Source of the DNA: an uncultured Azospirillum sp. | Lineage (GTDB): Bacteria > Pseudomonadota > Alphaproteobacteria > RF32 > CAG-239 | Assembly: GCA_900542055.1 (NCBI GenBank) | Contig: UQMA01000005.1 | Span: forward strand, 1-61,999 | Direction of reading: 5' to 3' | Length of the DNA stretch: 61,999 nucleotides | Shown here: in pieces, positions 32,182 to 40,990 of the stretch | How positions within the stretch are numbered: position 1 is the first letter of the stretch | Layout: the number at the start of each line of letters is the position of its first letter | Notes under the pieces: generated by a model | Databases searched by the model: none | Told to the model about the DNA's origin: nothing | The model's input: the letters and a program-made list of their open reading frames with translations, nothing else | Program-made: the position numbers and the translations under genes

Positions 32182-32646
32182 TTGAGAAAAACATTTCTCT
32201 TCATGGATACAATAACAAACAAGGTGGACGCAAAAGGCCGCGTTTCACTGCCCGCAGATTATCGTGCAATTGTTAAAGATTTATCAACGGAAATCGTTTG
32301 TTACCGCAGCTTGACTTCGCCCTGCATAGAAGGCTGCGCCGAAGAATTGCTTGAAAAAATTGCCACCGATATGGAAACTTCTCTCGACTTTTTTTCACAA
32401 ACTCAAGACGATTTGACCAATCTTATTTTCGGAGATGCCCGCCGTTTCAGTTTTGACAGCACCGGAAGAATTATGCTGAGCGAAAAGCTCTTAAAACATG
32501 CTCAGATTACCGATACCGCCGTTTTTGTGGGAAAAGGCCGAAAATTTCAAATTTGGAATCCTGAAAATTGGGCTAAGGAAGAAGCCCGCATTCGCGCCGA
32601 AGTTATGAAAAAACGTCCTTCACTGAGTGTACAAGGAGGATGTTAA
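32182..32646 (+). CDS. mraZ: Transcriptional regulator MraZ
   Basis: A 154-residue protein with two AbrB-like MraZ repeats: TNKVDAKGRVSLPADYR near the start and FSFDSTGRIMLSEKL in the middle. The TTG at 32182 is preferred over the ATG at 32203 because AAAGGG lies eight bases before it and family members extend a few residues before TNKVD. MraZ represses its own operon through the TCCCA repeats upstream. It heads mraZ-rsmH-ftsL-ftsI. Confidence 0.92.
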   Translation: MRKTFLFMDTITNKVDAKGRVSLPADYRAIVKDLSTEIVCYRSLTSPCIEGCAEELLEKIATDMETSLDFFSQTQDDLTNLIFGDARRFSFDSTGRIMLSEKLLKHAQITDTAVFVGKGRKFQIWNPENWAKEEARIRAEVMKKRPSLSVQGGC

Positions 32647-32650
32647 GACA

Positions 32651-33577
32651 ATGGTACAAAAACATATTCCGGTTATGTTAAAAGAAGTATTGCAAGCCTT
32701 ATCTCCTGTTGACGGGGGCATATATGTTGACGCAACTTTTGGCAACGGCGGATACAGCGAAGCAGTTTTGCAAACTGCAAATTGCAAAGTTATAGCCATT
32801 GATCGCGACCCTAATGTTCGCCAAAGAGCTGAAGAATTAAAATCAATTTATGGAAATCGTTTCGAATTTTGTTCAGGATGCTTCGGCGATATAAAAACTT
32901 TGATAAATACTACCGTTGACGGAATTATGTTTGACATCGGCGTATCTTCAATGCAGTTGGATCAAGCTGAACGAGGTTTTTCTTACAGTAAAGACGCTCT
33001 TCTTGATATGCGTATGTCCTGTTCGGGAATATCTGCTTTTGATCTGGTAAACAATACGGCTGAAAAAGACTTGGCCGATATTATATACAAATACGGAGAA
33101 GAACGTAAATCCCGCCAAATTGCCGCAAGAATTATTGCGGAAAGGCAGAAATCGCCTATAAAAACCACACGAGAACTTGCTGAAATTATCTATTCGGTTA
33201 TTCACAAAAAAGCCGGACAACCCGATCCGGCAACCAGAACATTTCAGGCTTTGCGAATTGCAGTCAACGATGAACTCGGAGAACTTGAACGCGGATTATC
33301 AGGCGGTTTATCCGTGTTAAAATCAGGCGGTAAAATTGTGGTTGTTACTTTTCATTCGCTTGAAGATCGTATTGTCAAAAACTTTTTCAATCAAAAATCT
33401 GGACGCCATGCCAATGCGTCACGCTATATGCCGCAAATAATTGATACCGTTCCGGCGGAATTAGAAAATTGTTCAAAAGCAATTTTGCCGTCTGAAGAAG
33501 AAATTGCGGCTAATTCGCGCGCACATTCCGCAAAAATGCGGTTTGCAACCAAAATAACGGAGGCTGAACATGAATAA
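32651..33577 (+). CDS. rsmH: 16S rRNA m4C1402 methyltransferase RsmH (MraW)
   Basis: About 308 residues from the ATG at 32651, after AAGGAGGA in the end of mraZ. The start HIPVMLKEVL, the S-adenosylmethionine site VDATFGNGGYSEA, and VVTFHSLEDRIVK are characteristic. It methylates N4 of C1402 in 16S rRNA at the ribosomal P site. It overlaps ftsL by eight bases. Confidence 0.96.
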   Translation: MVQKHIPVMLKEVLQALSPVDGGIYVDATFGNGGYSEAVLQTANCKVIAIDRDPNVRQRAEELKSIYGNRFEFCSGCFGDIKTLINTTVDGIMFDIGVSSMQLDQAERGFSYSKDALLDMRMSCSGISAFDLVNNTAEKDLADIIYKYGEERKSRQIAARIIAERQKSPIKTTRELAEIIYSVIHKKAGQPDPATRTFQALRIAVNDELGELERGLSGGLSVLKSGGKIVVVTFHSLEDRIVKNFFNQKSGRHANASRYMPQIIDTVPAELENCSKAILPSEEEIAANSRAHSAKMRFATKITEAEHE

Positions 33578-33956
33578 CACAAAACCTGCCATCGTCTGCT
33601 TGTGGTTTGCTCTTGCCATATTTATGGCCTTTTGGACTTTTGCTATGAAAAATTCTGTTGAAGATCTTGAAAAGGAACTGGCTCAAATTAACAGTAAAAT
33701 CAATGAAGATGTAAAATCGATACATATTCTCAAAGCGGAATGGAGTCACTTAAACAATCCTGAGCGTCTGAGAAATTTAGCTGCCAAGCATATTGCTCTT
33801 GAACCGGTTAAAGCCGAGCAAATAATCAATTATGCCTCTTTGCCGTTTGAATATGAATCAGATGCAACAACGCGTAAAATGCTGGCTCGCCGCAATATAA
33901 ACAGCCGCGCCACAGAAAACAAAGAACTGCGCCGACTGGCTAAAGCCCAGAGGTAA
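33570..33956 (+). CDS. ftsL: Cell-division protein FtsL
   Basis: A 128-residue bitopic protein: membrane helix at about 7-25, then a coiled coil (about 28-75) with ILKAEWSHLNNPERLRNLAAKH, the FtsL signature. It joins FtsB and FtsQ at the septum to control FtsWI. Position between rsmH and ftsI confirms identity although sequence conservation is low in this family. Confidence 0.88.
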   Translation: MNNTKPAIVCLWFALAIFMAFWTFAMKNSVEDLEKELAQINSKINEDVKSIHILKAEWSHLNNPERLRNLAAKHIALEPVKAEQIINYASLPFEYESDATTRKMLARRNINSRATENKELRRLAKAQR

Positions 33957-33962
33957 AGTTCT

Positions 33963-35702
33963 ATGAAACTATGGTTTAAGAAAAAAGAAAAATTTTATTT
34001 GCCGGGGGAAGAAATTAAAGTCAACCGGTCTTTTTCTTTTAGTAATTACAATATTGAAAAAGACCCTTTGGCTAACTGTAAAGTCAGAATGGCTTGGGTA
34101 ATTTTAGGCATTGCTATTATTTATATAACCATTGCCCTTCAGACCTTTCTTATTTGTTTCAGCGGGTATAAACCCAATGTCAATAGTGTTGAAGAAGACG
34201 GCGATTTGCCGCAGGTTCAAATTGAAAATCCAATTACGCGCGCTGATATTGTCGACAGAAACGGCACTGTTTTAGCTACTTCTTTGCCAACAGTAAACCT
34301 GTACGCCAAACCCAAACTTATTCGCGATAAAGAAGCTGTTGCCTCAAAACTAAGTGAATTTATTCCGGATATGCTGTATGAAGATATCTTAAGCAAAATC
34401 AGCAAAAAATCTAAATTTGTTTATATCAAGCGCAATCTCTCGCTGGCACAAAAATACCAAATTTACGCTTTGGGAATTGAAGGTTTGGGATTTGAAGATA
34501 TGGAAAAACGCGTGTATCCGCACAAAAACCTTTTTTCGCATATTTTAGGAAAAACCAATATAGATAACATCGGCATCTCCGGTATAGAAAAAGAACTTAA
34601 CGAACGTTTGACAACTTCGGATGTAGCTCTAAAATTAAGCATTGATTCAGGAATTCAAGACACTATACGCGAAAAATTGGAAAGCGCCGTAAATAAATTT
34701 AACGCCCTTGGCGGGACTGCTATTTTAATGGATGTCAACAGCGGTGAAATTATTTCTATGATATCTCTTCCCGATTTTGATCCCAATTTAAGCGCTGCTC
34801 CGGAAGAGCGGGCGCAGTTTAATTTTGCAACCAAAGGATTATATGAACCGGGATCTGTTTTAAAAATATTCAACGCCGCTATGGGATTGGAAAGCGGAAA
34901 AATAAATTTAACCGACAAATTTGACGCCACAAAACCTCTAAAGCTCAGATATAACACAATTAAAGATTATCGAGGTGAAAACAGATGGTTAAATTTGCAG
35001 GAAATTCTTATTTACTCTTCCAATATAGGCTCCGCACAAATTGCTCTGAAAGTAGGCAAAGAAACACAGCAAAAAATACTCGGCAGTTTAGGCTTGTTTG
35101 ACCCGATTAAAAATTTTGAAGTTGCCGAAAAAGCAAGTCCGAGTGTGCCTCGCCGATGGGGAGAAGAAACAACGGCAACCGTTGCTTACGGATATGGAAT
35201 TTCAGTTACACCTTTGCATTTGATTTCAGCTTTTGCTGCTGTTGTTAACGGAGGAACTTATTATACGCCGACTTTGCTGAAATATAATGAAAAACCAAAA
35301 GGAAAAAAAGTTATTTCTACAAAAACCTCAAAAATGATGCGTGAACTGCTAAGAGGCGTAGTTGTTAAAGGTTCAGGAAAGCGAGCTAATGTCGCCGGAT
35401 ATGAAGTTGCCGGCAAAACCGGAACAGCGCAAAAATTGGTAAATGGCAAATATATTGATAAAAAAGTAATGACTTCTTTTATTGCCACTTTCCCTGTATC
35501 CGCTCCGCGCTATGCTCTGCTGTTGATGATGGATGAACCTAAAGCAAGTAAAGAAACTTATGGTTTTGCAACATCCGGTTGGAATACGGTTCCGACTGCC
35601 GGCGCAATCATAACGGCAATTGCTCCGCAGCTCAATATCAAAGCTAATTATGATATTGACGATAAAAGAATGAAAATGATTGAAGCGTCATTTTTACGCT
35701 AA
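33963..35702 (+). CDS. ftsI: Septal peptidoglycan transpeptidase FtsI (PBP3)
   Basis: A 579-residue class B penicillin-binding protein. A 42-residue cytoplasmic tail precedes one membrane helix (about 43-67), the pedestal domain (about 85-220) and the transpeptidase domain. Active-site motifs are SVLK (Ser298, Lys301), SSN (352-354) and KTGT (485-488). It cross-links septal peptidoglycan. The expected murE, murF and mraY do not follow; the next gene converges and overlaps the ftsI end by four bases. Confidence 0.95.
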   Translation: MKLWFKKKEKFYLPGEEIKVNRSFSFSNYNIEKDPLANCKVRMAWVILGIAIIYITIALQTFLICFSGYKPNVNSVEEDGDLPQVQIENPITRADIVDRNGTVLATSLPTVNLYAKPKLIRDKEAVASKLSEFIPDMLYEDILSKISKKSKFVYIKRNLSLAQKYQIYALGIEGLGFEDMEKRVYPHKNLFSHILGKTNIDNIGISGIEKELNERLTTSDVALKLSIDSGIQDTIREKLESAVNKFNALGGTAILMDVNSGEIISMISLPDFDPNLSAAPEERAQFNFATKGLYEPGSVLKIFNAAMGLESGKINLTDKFDATKPLKLRYNTIKDYRGENRWLNLQEILIYSSNIGSAQIALKVGKETQQKILGSLGLFDPIKNFEVAEKASPSVPRRWGEETTATVAYGYGISVTPLHLISAFAAVVNGGTYYTPTLLKYNEKPKGKKVISTKTSKMMRELLRGVVVKGSGKRANVAGYEVAGKTGTAQKLVNGKYIDKKVMTSFIATFPVSAPRYALLLMMDEPKASKETYGFATSGWNTVPTAGAIITAIAPQLNIKANYDIDDKRMKMIEASFLR

Positions 35703-36454
35703 TCAGAACAAAGACCGCTTTCATACTGATAATTTTGCCTGTTGTCCAAGCGTTGCTGCTCATTCTGCAATGTTATCTGAAAGCGATTGATTAAAGGTCT
35801 TATCGCATTTGCATAATTTGCATTCATATCATCGGTTATAACATCAGTATCTTCATCCGCGTTTGCACCTCTGGTTTGCAACACAGCCAGCTGTTCCTTT
35901 AATCCTTTTTTCAAAGTTGGAAGATAATAGTCCAAAACCGAAACATTAATTTGCTGATGCTGGCGCTCATGGCGTAAAACAACTTCATAAGTACAAGTTC
36001 CCTCATCTATATCATTGCTGATATAAATAACGGGATTACGATAACCGATAAAAACATCGACACTCGCCGGAATAACGCAGATTCTTCCATTGATACTGCG
36101 GGATACCGTATTTAAGGATACTGACCAATCAACGTCTACCAATGACAAACCGGCAGTAAACATCCCCTCTTCAGTCAAATTATTGCGGGCTGCCATTATG
36201 TCCAGATTTTCGCGGTCATAATCAAAATTATATGTCAATTTTCCGTAAGAACTACGCAAACGGAGCTGCGGTTTTATATTTTTAAAACGATCGCAAACAT
36301 CTGCTTTCTTTTGCTTTGCTTCGGAAGTTTTATTTTCCACTGCCGAATCTGCTGCAGGCGTATCGTTTTTTATTGCAATTTTTTCCTGTGCGCTAACCGA
36401 ATTATTTAAACAGGCAAAAATGCAAAATATTGATGTCAAAAATGTTTTTTTCAT
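35699..36454 (-). CDS. Secreted HExxH protein, small orphan metalloprotease candidate
   Basis: A 251-residue protein with a signal peptide (about residues 1-22, ending SVSAQ). After a polar linker comes a beta-rich region (about 60-155) and then HERQH at 162-166, an HExxH zinc-protease signature, within LRHERQHQQIN. The phrase resembles DUF922-type proteases, but I cannot confirm the family. Two or three cysteines flank the motif. A third ligand is not obvious. It is divergent from the secreted protein gene at 36505. Confidence 0.72.
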   Translation of the reverse strand: MKKTFLTSIFCIFACLNNSVSAQEKIAIKNDTPAADSAVENKTSEAKQKKADVCDRFKNIKPQLRLRSSYGKLTYNFDYDRENLDIMAARNNLTEEGMFTAGLSLVDVDWSVSLNTVSRSINGRICVIPASVDVFIGYRNPVIYISNDIDEGTCTYEVVLRHERQHQQINVSVLDYYLPTLKKGLKEQLAVLQTRGANADEDTDVITDDMNANYANAIRPLINRFQITLQNEQQRLDNRQNYQYESGLCSD

Positions 36455-36504
36455 GTATGCTAGTTTATATAATATTTATTAACATTATGTTTAGAGTTTT
36501 TAAA

Positions 36505-37146
36505 ATGGTTGTTTCAAAAATTTTAACACTGGCTGCTCTTTCCGCCATAATGGCAATTTCAGCAAAAGCCAATGACAGCGGAAGATATACCCGCAAAGCT
36601 GTACGCCCGAGTTTTTTTGTACCCGATAATGAATTTAACAAACAAGAGCATTTACCTGCTTTCCCGACAATTGATAATGGTACAATAAAAGTAAGCAGCG
36701 ATGGACAAATTATGATAAAAAATGAAAATGAACCCGTTGCTTACAAAACGACAGCCACACAACAGAACAAATTAAAAAACAAAAAAAACAAAGAGGTTCA
36801 TCTCCCCTCATTTGCAAGCAAATTGCGCAAACAAGAAAATAAATCCGCTGTCAATGAAGAGATTTATGACGATAATGACGAATTTAACGAAAACGCTTCT
36901 GAACAAAATTCAGATAATATCATAAACAACACTCCCATCAGTGTTAAAGCTCCCGTTAAAAAAACTTATACTGCTGAAGACGGATTAGGAAATGCCTTAA
37001 GTTCAGATGCCGCTTATTTGGCTAAAGAAAAAGCTTATGAGGAAGATTTAAGAGCTATGGCTAAAACCGGTTCCATGCCGGAAAACAGCAATCTGAATGC
37101 TGATTTGCAAAAAATGGATAGCGACATATCTTTCAGTGTTGATTAA
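36505..37146 (+). CDS. Hypothetical secreted protein
   Basis: About 213 residues from the ATG at 36505, which places a signal peptide (MVVSKILTLAALSA ... SAKA) at the very start; upstream in-frame ATGs add another hydrophobic stretch with no SD. The mature protein is polar, Asn- and Lys-rich and probably unstructured, with no recognised domain. It is divergently arranged with the HExxH gene, sharing a short AT-rich control region. Confidence 0.7.
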   Translation: MVVSKILTLAALSAIMAISAKANDSGRYTRKAVRPSFFVPDNEFNKQEHLPAFPTIDNGTIKVSSDGQIMIKNENEPVAYKTTATQQNKLKNKKNKEVHLPSFASKLRKQENKSAVNEEIYDDNDEFNENASEQNSDNIINNTPISVKAPVKKTYTAEDGLGNALSSDAAYLAKEKAYEEDLRAMAKTGSMPENSNLNADLQKMDSDISFSVD

Positions 37147-37151
37147 TTAAT

Positions 37152-37183
37152 AAAAAAACCTCTGACAAATCAGAGGTTTTTTT
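37152..37183. terminator. Bidirectional terminator
   Basis: A 14-bp stem (AAAAAAACCTCTGA with complement) and a 4-nt loop between convergent genes ending at 37146 and 37201. Confidence 0.92.
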
Positions 37184-37200
37184 ATTATAAACATTGCTAA

Positions 37201-38241
37201 TTAATACATTGTCGACAGAACATTTTTGAAAGTGGATAAATCTTCCAAAGCACGTCCCGTGCCTTTAACCACGCAAGCCAGCGGATTTTCGGCAATTGAA
37301 ACCGGAAGTCCTGTTGCATTGCGCAGCACTTGATCCAAATTAGCCAAAAGTGCGCCGCCGCCGGTCAAAACGATACCTTTATCGACAATATCAGCAGCCA
37401 ATTCCGGCGCAGTATTTTCCAAAGCGACTTTTACAGCTTCAACAATCTGAGCAACCGGATCAGCAAGACCTTCGGCTATTTGGCGTTCTGTAATCACAAT
37501 TTCTTTAGGAACGCCGTTCATCAAATCACGGCCGCGGATCTCCACACTGCGTCCTTCACCTTCTTCAGGAGGACAAGCAGATCCGATTTCTTTTTTAATA
37601 CGTTCGGCGCTGCTTTCACCGACCAACAAGTTATGATTGCGGCGGATATAGGATACAATAGCGGCATCCATCTTATCACCGCCTACGCGGACAGAGCGAG
37701 AATATACAATTCCTCCCAAAGATAAAACAGCCACTTCTGTTGTACCGCCGCCTATATCAACCACCATGCTGCCTGTCGGCTCTGTAACCGGTAAATCGGC
37801 ACCTATCGCCGCTGCCATCGGTTCTTCAATTAAACGAACCTTGCCGGCACCCGCCGCATCAGCAGACTCTTGAATCGCTCTGCGTTCAACGGCTGTTGAA
37901 CCGGAAGGAACGCAAATAATAATCAGCGGAGAAACAAAAGACCGGCGATTATGAACTTTGCGAATAAAATATTTAATCATTTCTTCGGCAATTTCAAAAT
38001 CGGCAATAACACCATCGCTCAAAGGACGGATAGCAGCGATATTTCCAGGAGTACGACCAAGCATAAGCTTGGCTTCGTTACCTACGGCTTTAACTTGTTT
38101 TTTGCCGCGAATCTCTTCAATCGCAACCACTGACGGCTCATTAAGCACAATGCCTTTGCCCTTCACATAAACCAGCGTATTTGCGGTTCCGAGGTCAATA
38201 GCCATATCAGCGGACAGCAGACCCATTAGTTTGTTCCACAT
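37201..38241 (-). CDS. mreB: Rod-shape actin homologue MreB
   Basis: A 346-residue actin-fold ATPase with IDLGTANTLVYVKGKGIVLNEPSVVA at the start, the phosphate-2 motif VVDIGGGTTEVAVLSLGGIV and the adenosine motif GIVLTGGGALL. It organises lateral wall synthesis along the membrane. mreC, mreD, pbp2 and rodA usually follow but are absent here; the gene stands alone. Rod or curved shape is therefore likely but depends on genes elsewhere. Confidence 0.96.
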   Translation of the reverse strand: MWNKLMGLLSADMAIDLGTANTLVYVKGKGIVLNEPSVVAIEEIRGKKQVKAVGNEAKLMLGRTPGNIAAIRPLSDGVIADFEIAEEMIKYFIRKVHNRRSFVSPLIIICVPSGSTAVERRAIQESADAAGAGKVRLIEEPMAAAIGADLPVTEPTGSMVVDIGGGTTEVAVLSLGGIVYSRSVRVGGDKMDAAIVSYIRRNHNLLVGESSAERIKKEIGSACPPEEGEGRSVEIRGRDLMNGVPKEIVITERQIAEGLADPVAQIVEAVKVALENTAPELAADIVDKGIVLTGGGALLANLDQVLRNATGLPVSIAENPLACVVKGTGRALEDLSTFKNVLSTMY

Positions 38242-38314
38242 ATAAATATTCTCCGAATTACAATCGTTATTAAATTTTTAGTTATTTTTTATAACATTAC
38301 AGAAATTTGTGCAA

Positions 38315-39241
38315 TCATTTATATTGTTTTTTCACATCATTTATAAAATTACTTTGACCATTATAACATTCGCAAAAAGTTAAATCTGCTTTGAATTTAT
38401 TACGAAACCAGGTCAATTGGCGTTTGGCATATTGTCTGGTATGCAATTTTGACAACTCTGCAGCTTCTTCAAAAGAAACAGCTCCTTCAATTGCCGCCAT
38501 CAATTCAGGAACGCCTTTAGCCCGCATAGCCGGTAAATTAACAGGCAAATCGCGGCTTATCAAATATTTAACCTCTTCAACTGCCCCTTGCATCAACATT
38601 TGTCCAAAGCGCATATCGCAACGAAAATCCAGCTCTTTTTTAGCGGGAAGCAAAGCTATGGTTAAGAAATCAGCTTCTGGGATTTTTTGCACCATGGGTT
38701 CTTTATACCATTCGGCGATAGAACGTCCGGTTGAACGCCAAATTTCATAAGCGCGGCGCACACGGGTCGCATCCATGGGATTTAACATTGCAGCGCCTTG
38801 AGGATCTTGGATTTGCAAGCAGTCATATAAAGCCTGCTGTCCGTTTTGTTCGGCAAAAGCCGCAACTTCTGCCCTTATTTTAGAATCTACTTCCGGAATC
38901 GGGGTCGTGCCGTTTATTAAATTATCCAAATACAAACCGCCGCCGCCGACGACAATCGGCGTTTTTTTTCGACTCCACACTTCCCGTATGGTTTGAACCG
39001 CTTGTTCAAGCCAAAGGCAAACATTACCATTAACGCTAACATCAAGATATTCATACAAACGATGTTCAACTTTGGCATAATCTTTAGCGGATGGAGCCGC
39101 CGAAATAACCGGTATTCCCTTATAAACCTGACTGGCATCGGCATTTATCACCACACCGTTCAGAGCCACAGCCAAATCAATGGCCAAACCTGATTTGCCG
39201 GATGCGGTCGGACCGCCTATAACAATTACATTTTTCGGCAC
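38315..39241 (-). CDS. miaA: tRNA dimethylallyltransferase MiaA
   Basis: About 308 residues, starting at a GTG at 39241 with AGAGG a few bases upstream, inside the end of ddl. The P-loop GGPTASGKSG, NADASQVYKG and VGGGGLYLD are MiaA motifs. It adds a dimethylallyl group to A37 of tRNAs reading UNN codons. It overlaps ddl by 16 bases, so the pair is co-translated. hfq, often next to miaA, is not here. Confidence 0.93.
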   Translation of the reverse strand: MPKNVIVIGGPTASGKSGLAIDLAVALNGVVINADASQVYKGIPVISAAPSAKDYAKVEHRLYEYLDVSVNGNVCLWLEQAVQTIREVWSRKKTPIVVGGGGLYLDNLINGTTPIPEVDSKIRAEVAAFAEQNGQQALYDCLQIQDPQGAAMLNPMDATRVRRAYEIWRSTGRSIAEWYKEPMVQKIPEADFLTIALLPAKKELDFRCDMRFGQMLMQGAVEEVKYLISRDLPVNLPAMRAKGVPELMAAIEGAVSFEEAAELSKLHTRQYAKRQLTWFRNKFKADLTFCECYNGQSNFINDVKKQYK

Positions 39242-40134
39242 GCTGCTTCCTCTACCAAAATTCTGCAAAGTTTTCCGTAAGTGCCGCCGGCATGAGCATA
39301 TTGTTCAGGCACCAATGAAAGCGGTGTCATCCCAGGAGCCGTATTAATTTCAAGCAAAACAACTCCGTCTTTTTCGTTATAGCGCATATCGCTGCGTGAC
39401 AAGGTTTGACAGCCGAGAGCTTCATGTAATTTTTCGGCATATTTCAATGCGGTTTGAAAAGCTTTTTGAGGAATTTGCGCCGGTATAATATGGTCTGTCG
39501 CCCCATCAGTATATTTGGCTTGATAATCATAAAAACCTTTTTTTGGACGCATTTCTGTAACTGTTATGGCTTTTCCACGCAAAACAGCCACTGTCAATTC
39601 CTGCCCTTCAATATATTTTTCAATTAAAATTTCGCTGTTTTCATCATCAAATTTTACTTTTTTTAAATCTTCAGCATCATTGATAATATAAACGCCGACG
39701 CTGGAACCGTCGCTTACCGGCTTTATAACATACGGCATAGCAATTTCAGTGCCTTTATCCACAAAATTTTTATACGATATTTTTTCTCCGTCCGGAACTT
39801 TTATACCTATAGAACGGCAAACCAGTTTGGTTAAGTTTTTATCCATGCCGATTGCCGAAGCTCTTAAACCGGAATGAGTATATGGAATTTGCAACATATC
39901 CAACAACCCCTGAATTTCGCCGTCTTCCCCCCAATTTCCATGCAAAGCGTTGAAAACCACATCGGGTTTTTCTTTTAATAAAACTTCCACAAATTTGCCG
40001 GCATCTGTCAAATCATGGCTTACAACTTCATAACCTTCCTGCTGCAAAGCTTTAACTATTTCTCTGCCGCCGGTAAGGCTTACATTCCGTTCGGCGGAAA
40101 AGCCGCCCATAACTACCAAAACTTTCTTTGACAT
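39226..40134 (-). CDS. ddl: D-alanine-D-alanine ligase
   Basis: About 302 residues from the ATG at 40134, after AAGGAA; upstream frame extension is not credible. The ATP-grasp strings VLVVMGGFSAERNVSL, VFNALHGNWGEDG, PYVIKPVSDGSSVGV and EINTAPGMTPLSLVP are typical. It makes the D-Ala-D-Ala end of peptidoglycan precursors in the cytosol. In many alphaproteobacteria ddl lies in the dcw cluster; here it pairs with miaA. Confidence 0.95.
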   Translation of the reverse strand: MSKKVLVVMGGFSAERNVSLTGGREIVKALQQEGYEVVSHDLTDAGKFVEVLLKEKPDVVFNALHGNWGEDGEIQGLLDMLQIPYTHSGLRASAIGMDKNLTKLVCRSIGIKVPDGEKISYKNFVDKGTEIAMPYVIKPVSDGSSVGVYIINDAEDLKKVKFDDENSEILIEKYIEGQELTVAVLRGKAITVTEMRPKKGFYDYQAKYTDGATDHIIPAQIPQKAFQTALKYAEKLHEALGCQTLSRSDMRYNEKDGVVLLEINTAPGMTPLSLVPEQYAHAGGTYGKLCRILVEEAACRKM

Positions 40135-40195
40135 TTGCGCAAATTCCTTATAATAACTTAATTCTGGTTGGCAATTTAGCAAAATTTTTTTGAGA

Positions 40196-40990
40196 ATGAA
40201 AGATATTTTAACAAAAAAAGCCTTATTGGTGTTGTTCTTCTGTTTTTTCGGCATACAATCCGCAAAAGCTTTATCTGTGAAACATCATTTCACTGCCGTT
40301 GTCGGGCCTTTCAATGCAAGCACAGCAGATTTCAAATATGAATTGAACAATACATTTTATGCTGTACATTCAAACATCTACACTCATGGATTGTTTGATA
40401 CGCTTTATCCTTTTTCCGCTCATTATGCCACAACCGGTTCTTCGAAAAATAACAAATTTAAAACCGACACATACAGCTATAAATCAAAATCGCGTTTTTC
40501 AACCCGAACCAAAGAAGTTATTTACAGTTCCAACGGCGTTCCTTTGCAAATCATAAGCAGTAAAAACGGACGCGAAAAAGTAAAAGAAATAAAAAATAAA
40601 GAAAATATAACTGATACAACCGACTTGCAGACCGTAGTCGCCAAAATTGTCCGACAGTATCACAAAACCAAAAATTGCAATGCCAAGATGAAAGTTTTTG
40701 ACGGTAAAAGACGATTTGATGTTATATTTAAGGATTTGGGCTCTGATGAAATTGGCCAAGATGAAAAATCTCCCTATTTTGGAAAAGCTGTTAAATGTTC
40801 AATGTATATTGACAAGCTTAAAGAAGAAGGCGATGATTTACTGTGGAAAATGACTTCGGAAAGTCCGGTTTATTTTTGGATTATGCAGGACAATACCCGC
40901 AAAGCTCCGTTTATAGCCCGAATTTCGGTTGAAAAAACGCCGCTTGGTGAAATGAATGTTTATACTACAAAAATTGAGGTGAGCGAATAA
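40196..40990 (+). CDS. DUF3108-like secreted protein
   Basis: About 264 residues with a signal peptide (about 1-25, ending AKA). The mature part is beta-rich: YSFRTKEVIYSSNGVP-like strands, a central Cys pair and a late VYFWIMQDNTRKAPFIARISVE, which resembles DUF3108 proteins, periplasmic beta-barrel-like proteins of unknown role. Its stop overlaps the start of the U32 gene by one base. No clear SD is visible ahead of the ATG. Confidence 0.68.
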   Translation: MKDILTKKALLVLFFCFFGIQSAKALSVKHHFTAVVGPFNASTADFKYELNNTFYAVHSNIYTHGLFDTLYPFSAHYATTGSSKNNKFKTDTYSYKSKSRFSTRTKEVIYSSNGVPLQIISSKNGREKVKEIKNKENITDTTDLQTVVAKIVRQYHKTKNCNAKMKVFDGKRRFDVIFKDLGSDEIGQDEKSPYFGKAVKCSMYIDKLKEEGDDLLWKMTSESPVYFWIMQDNTRKAPFIARISVEKTPLGEMNVYTTKIEVSE

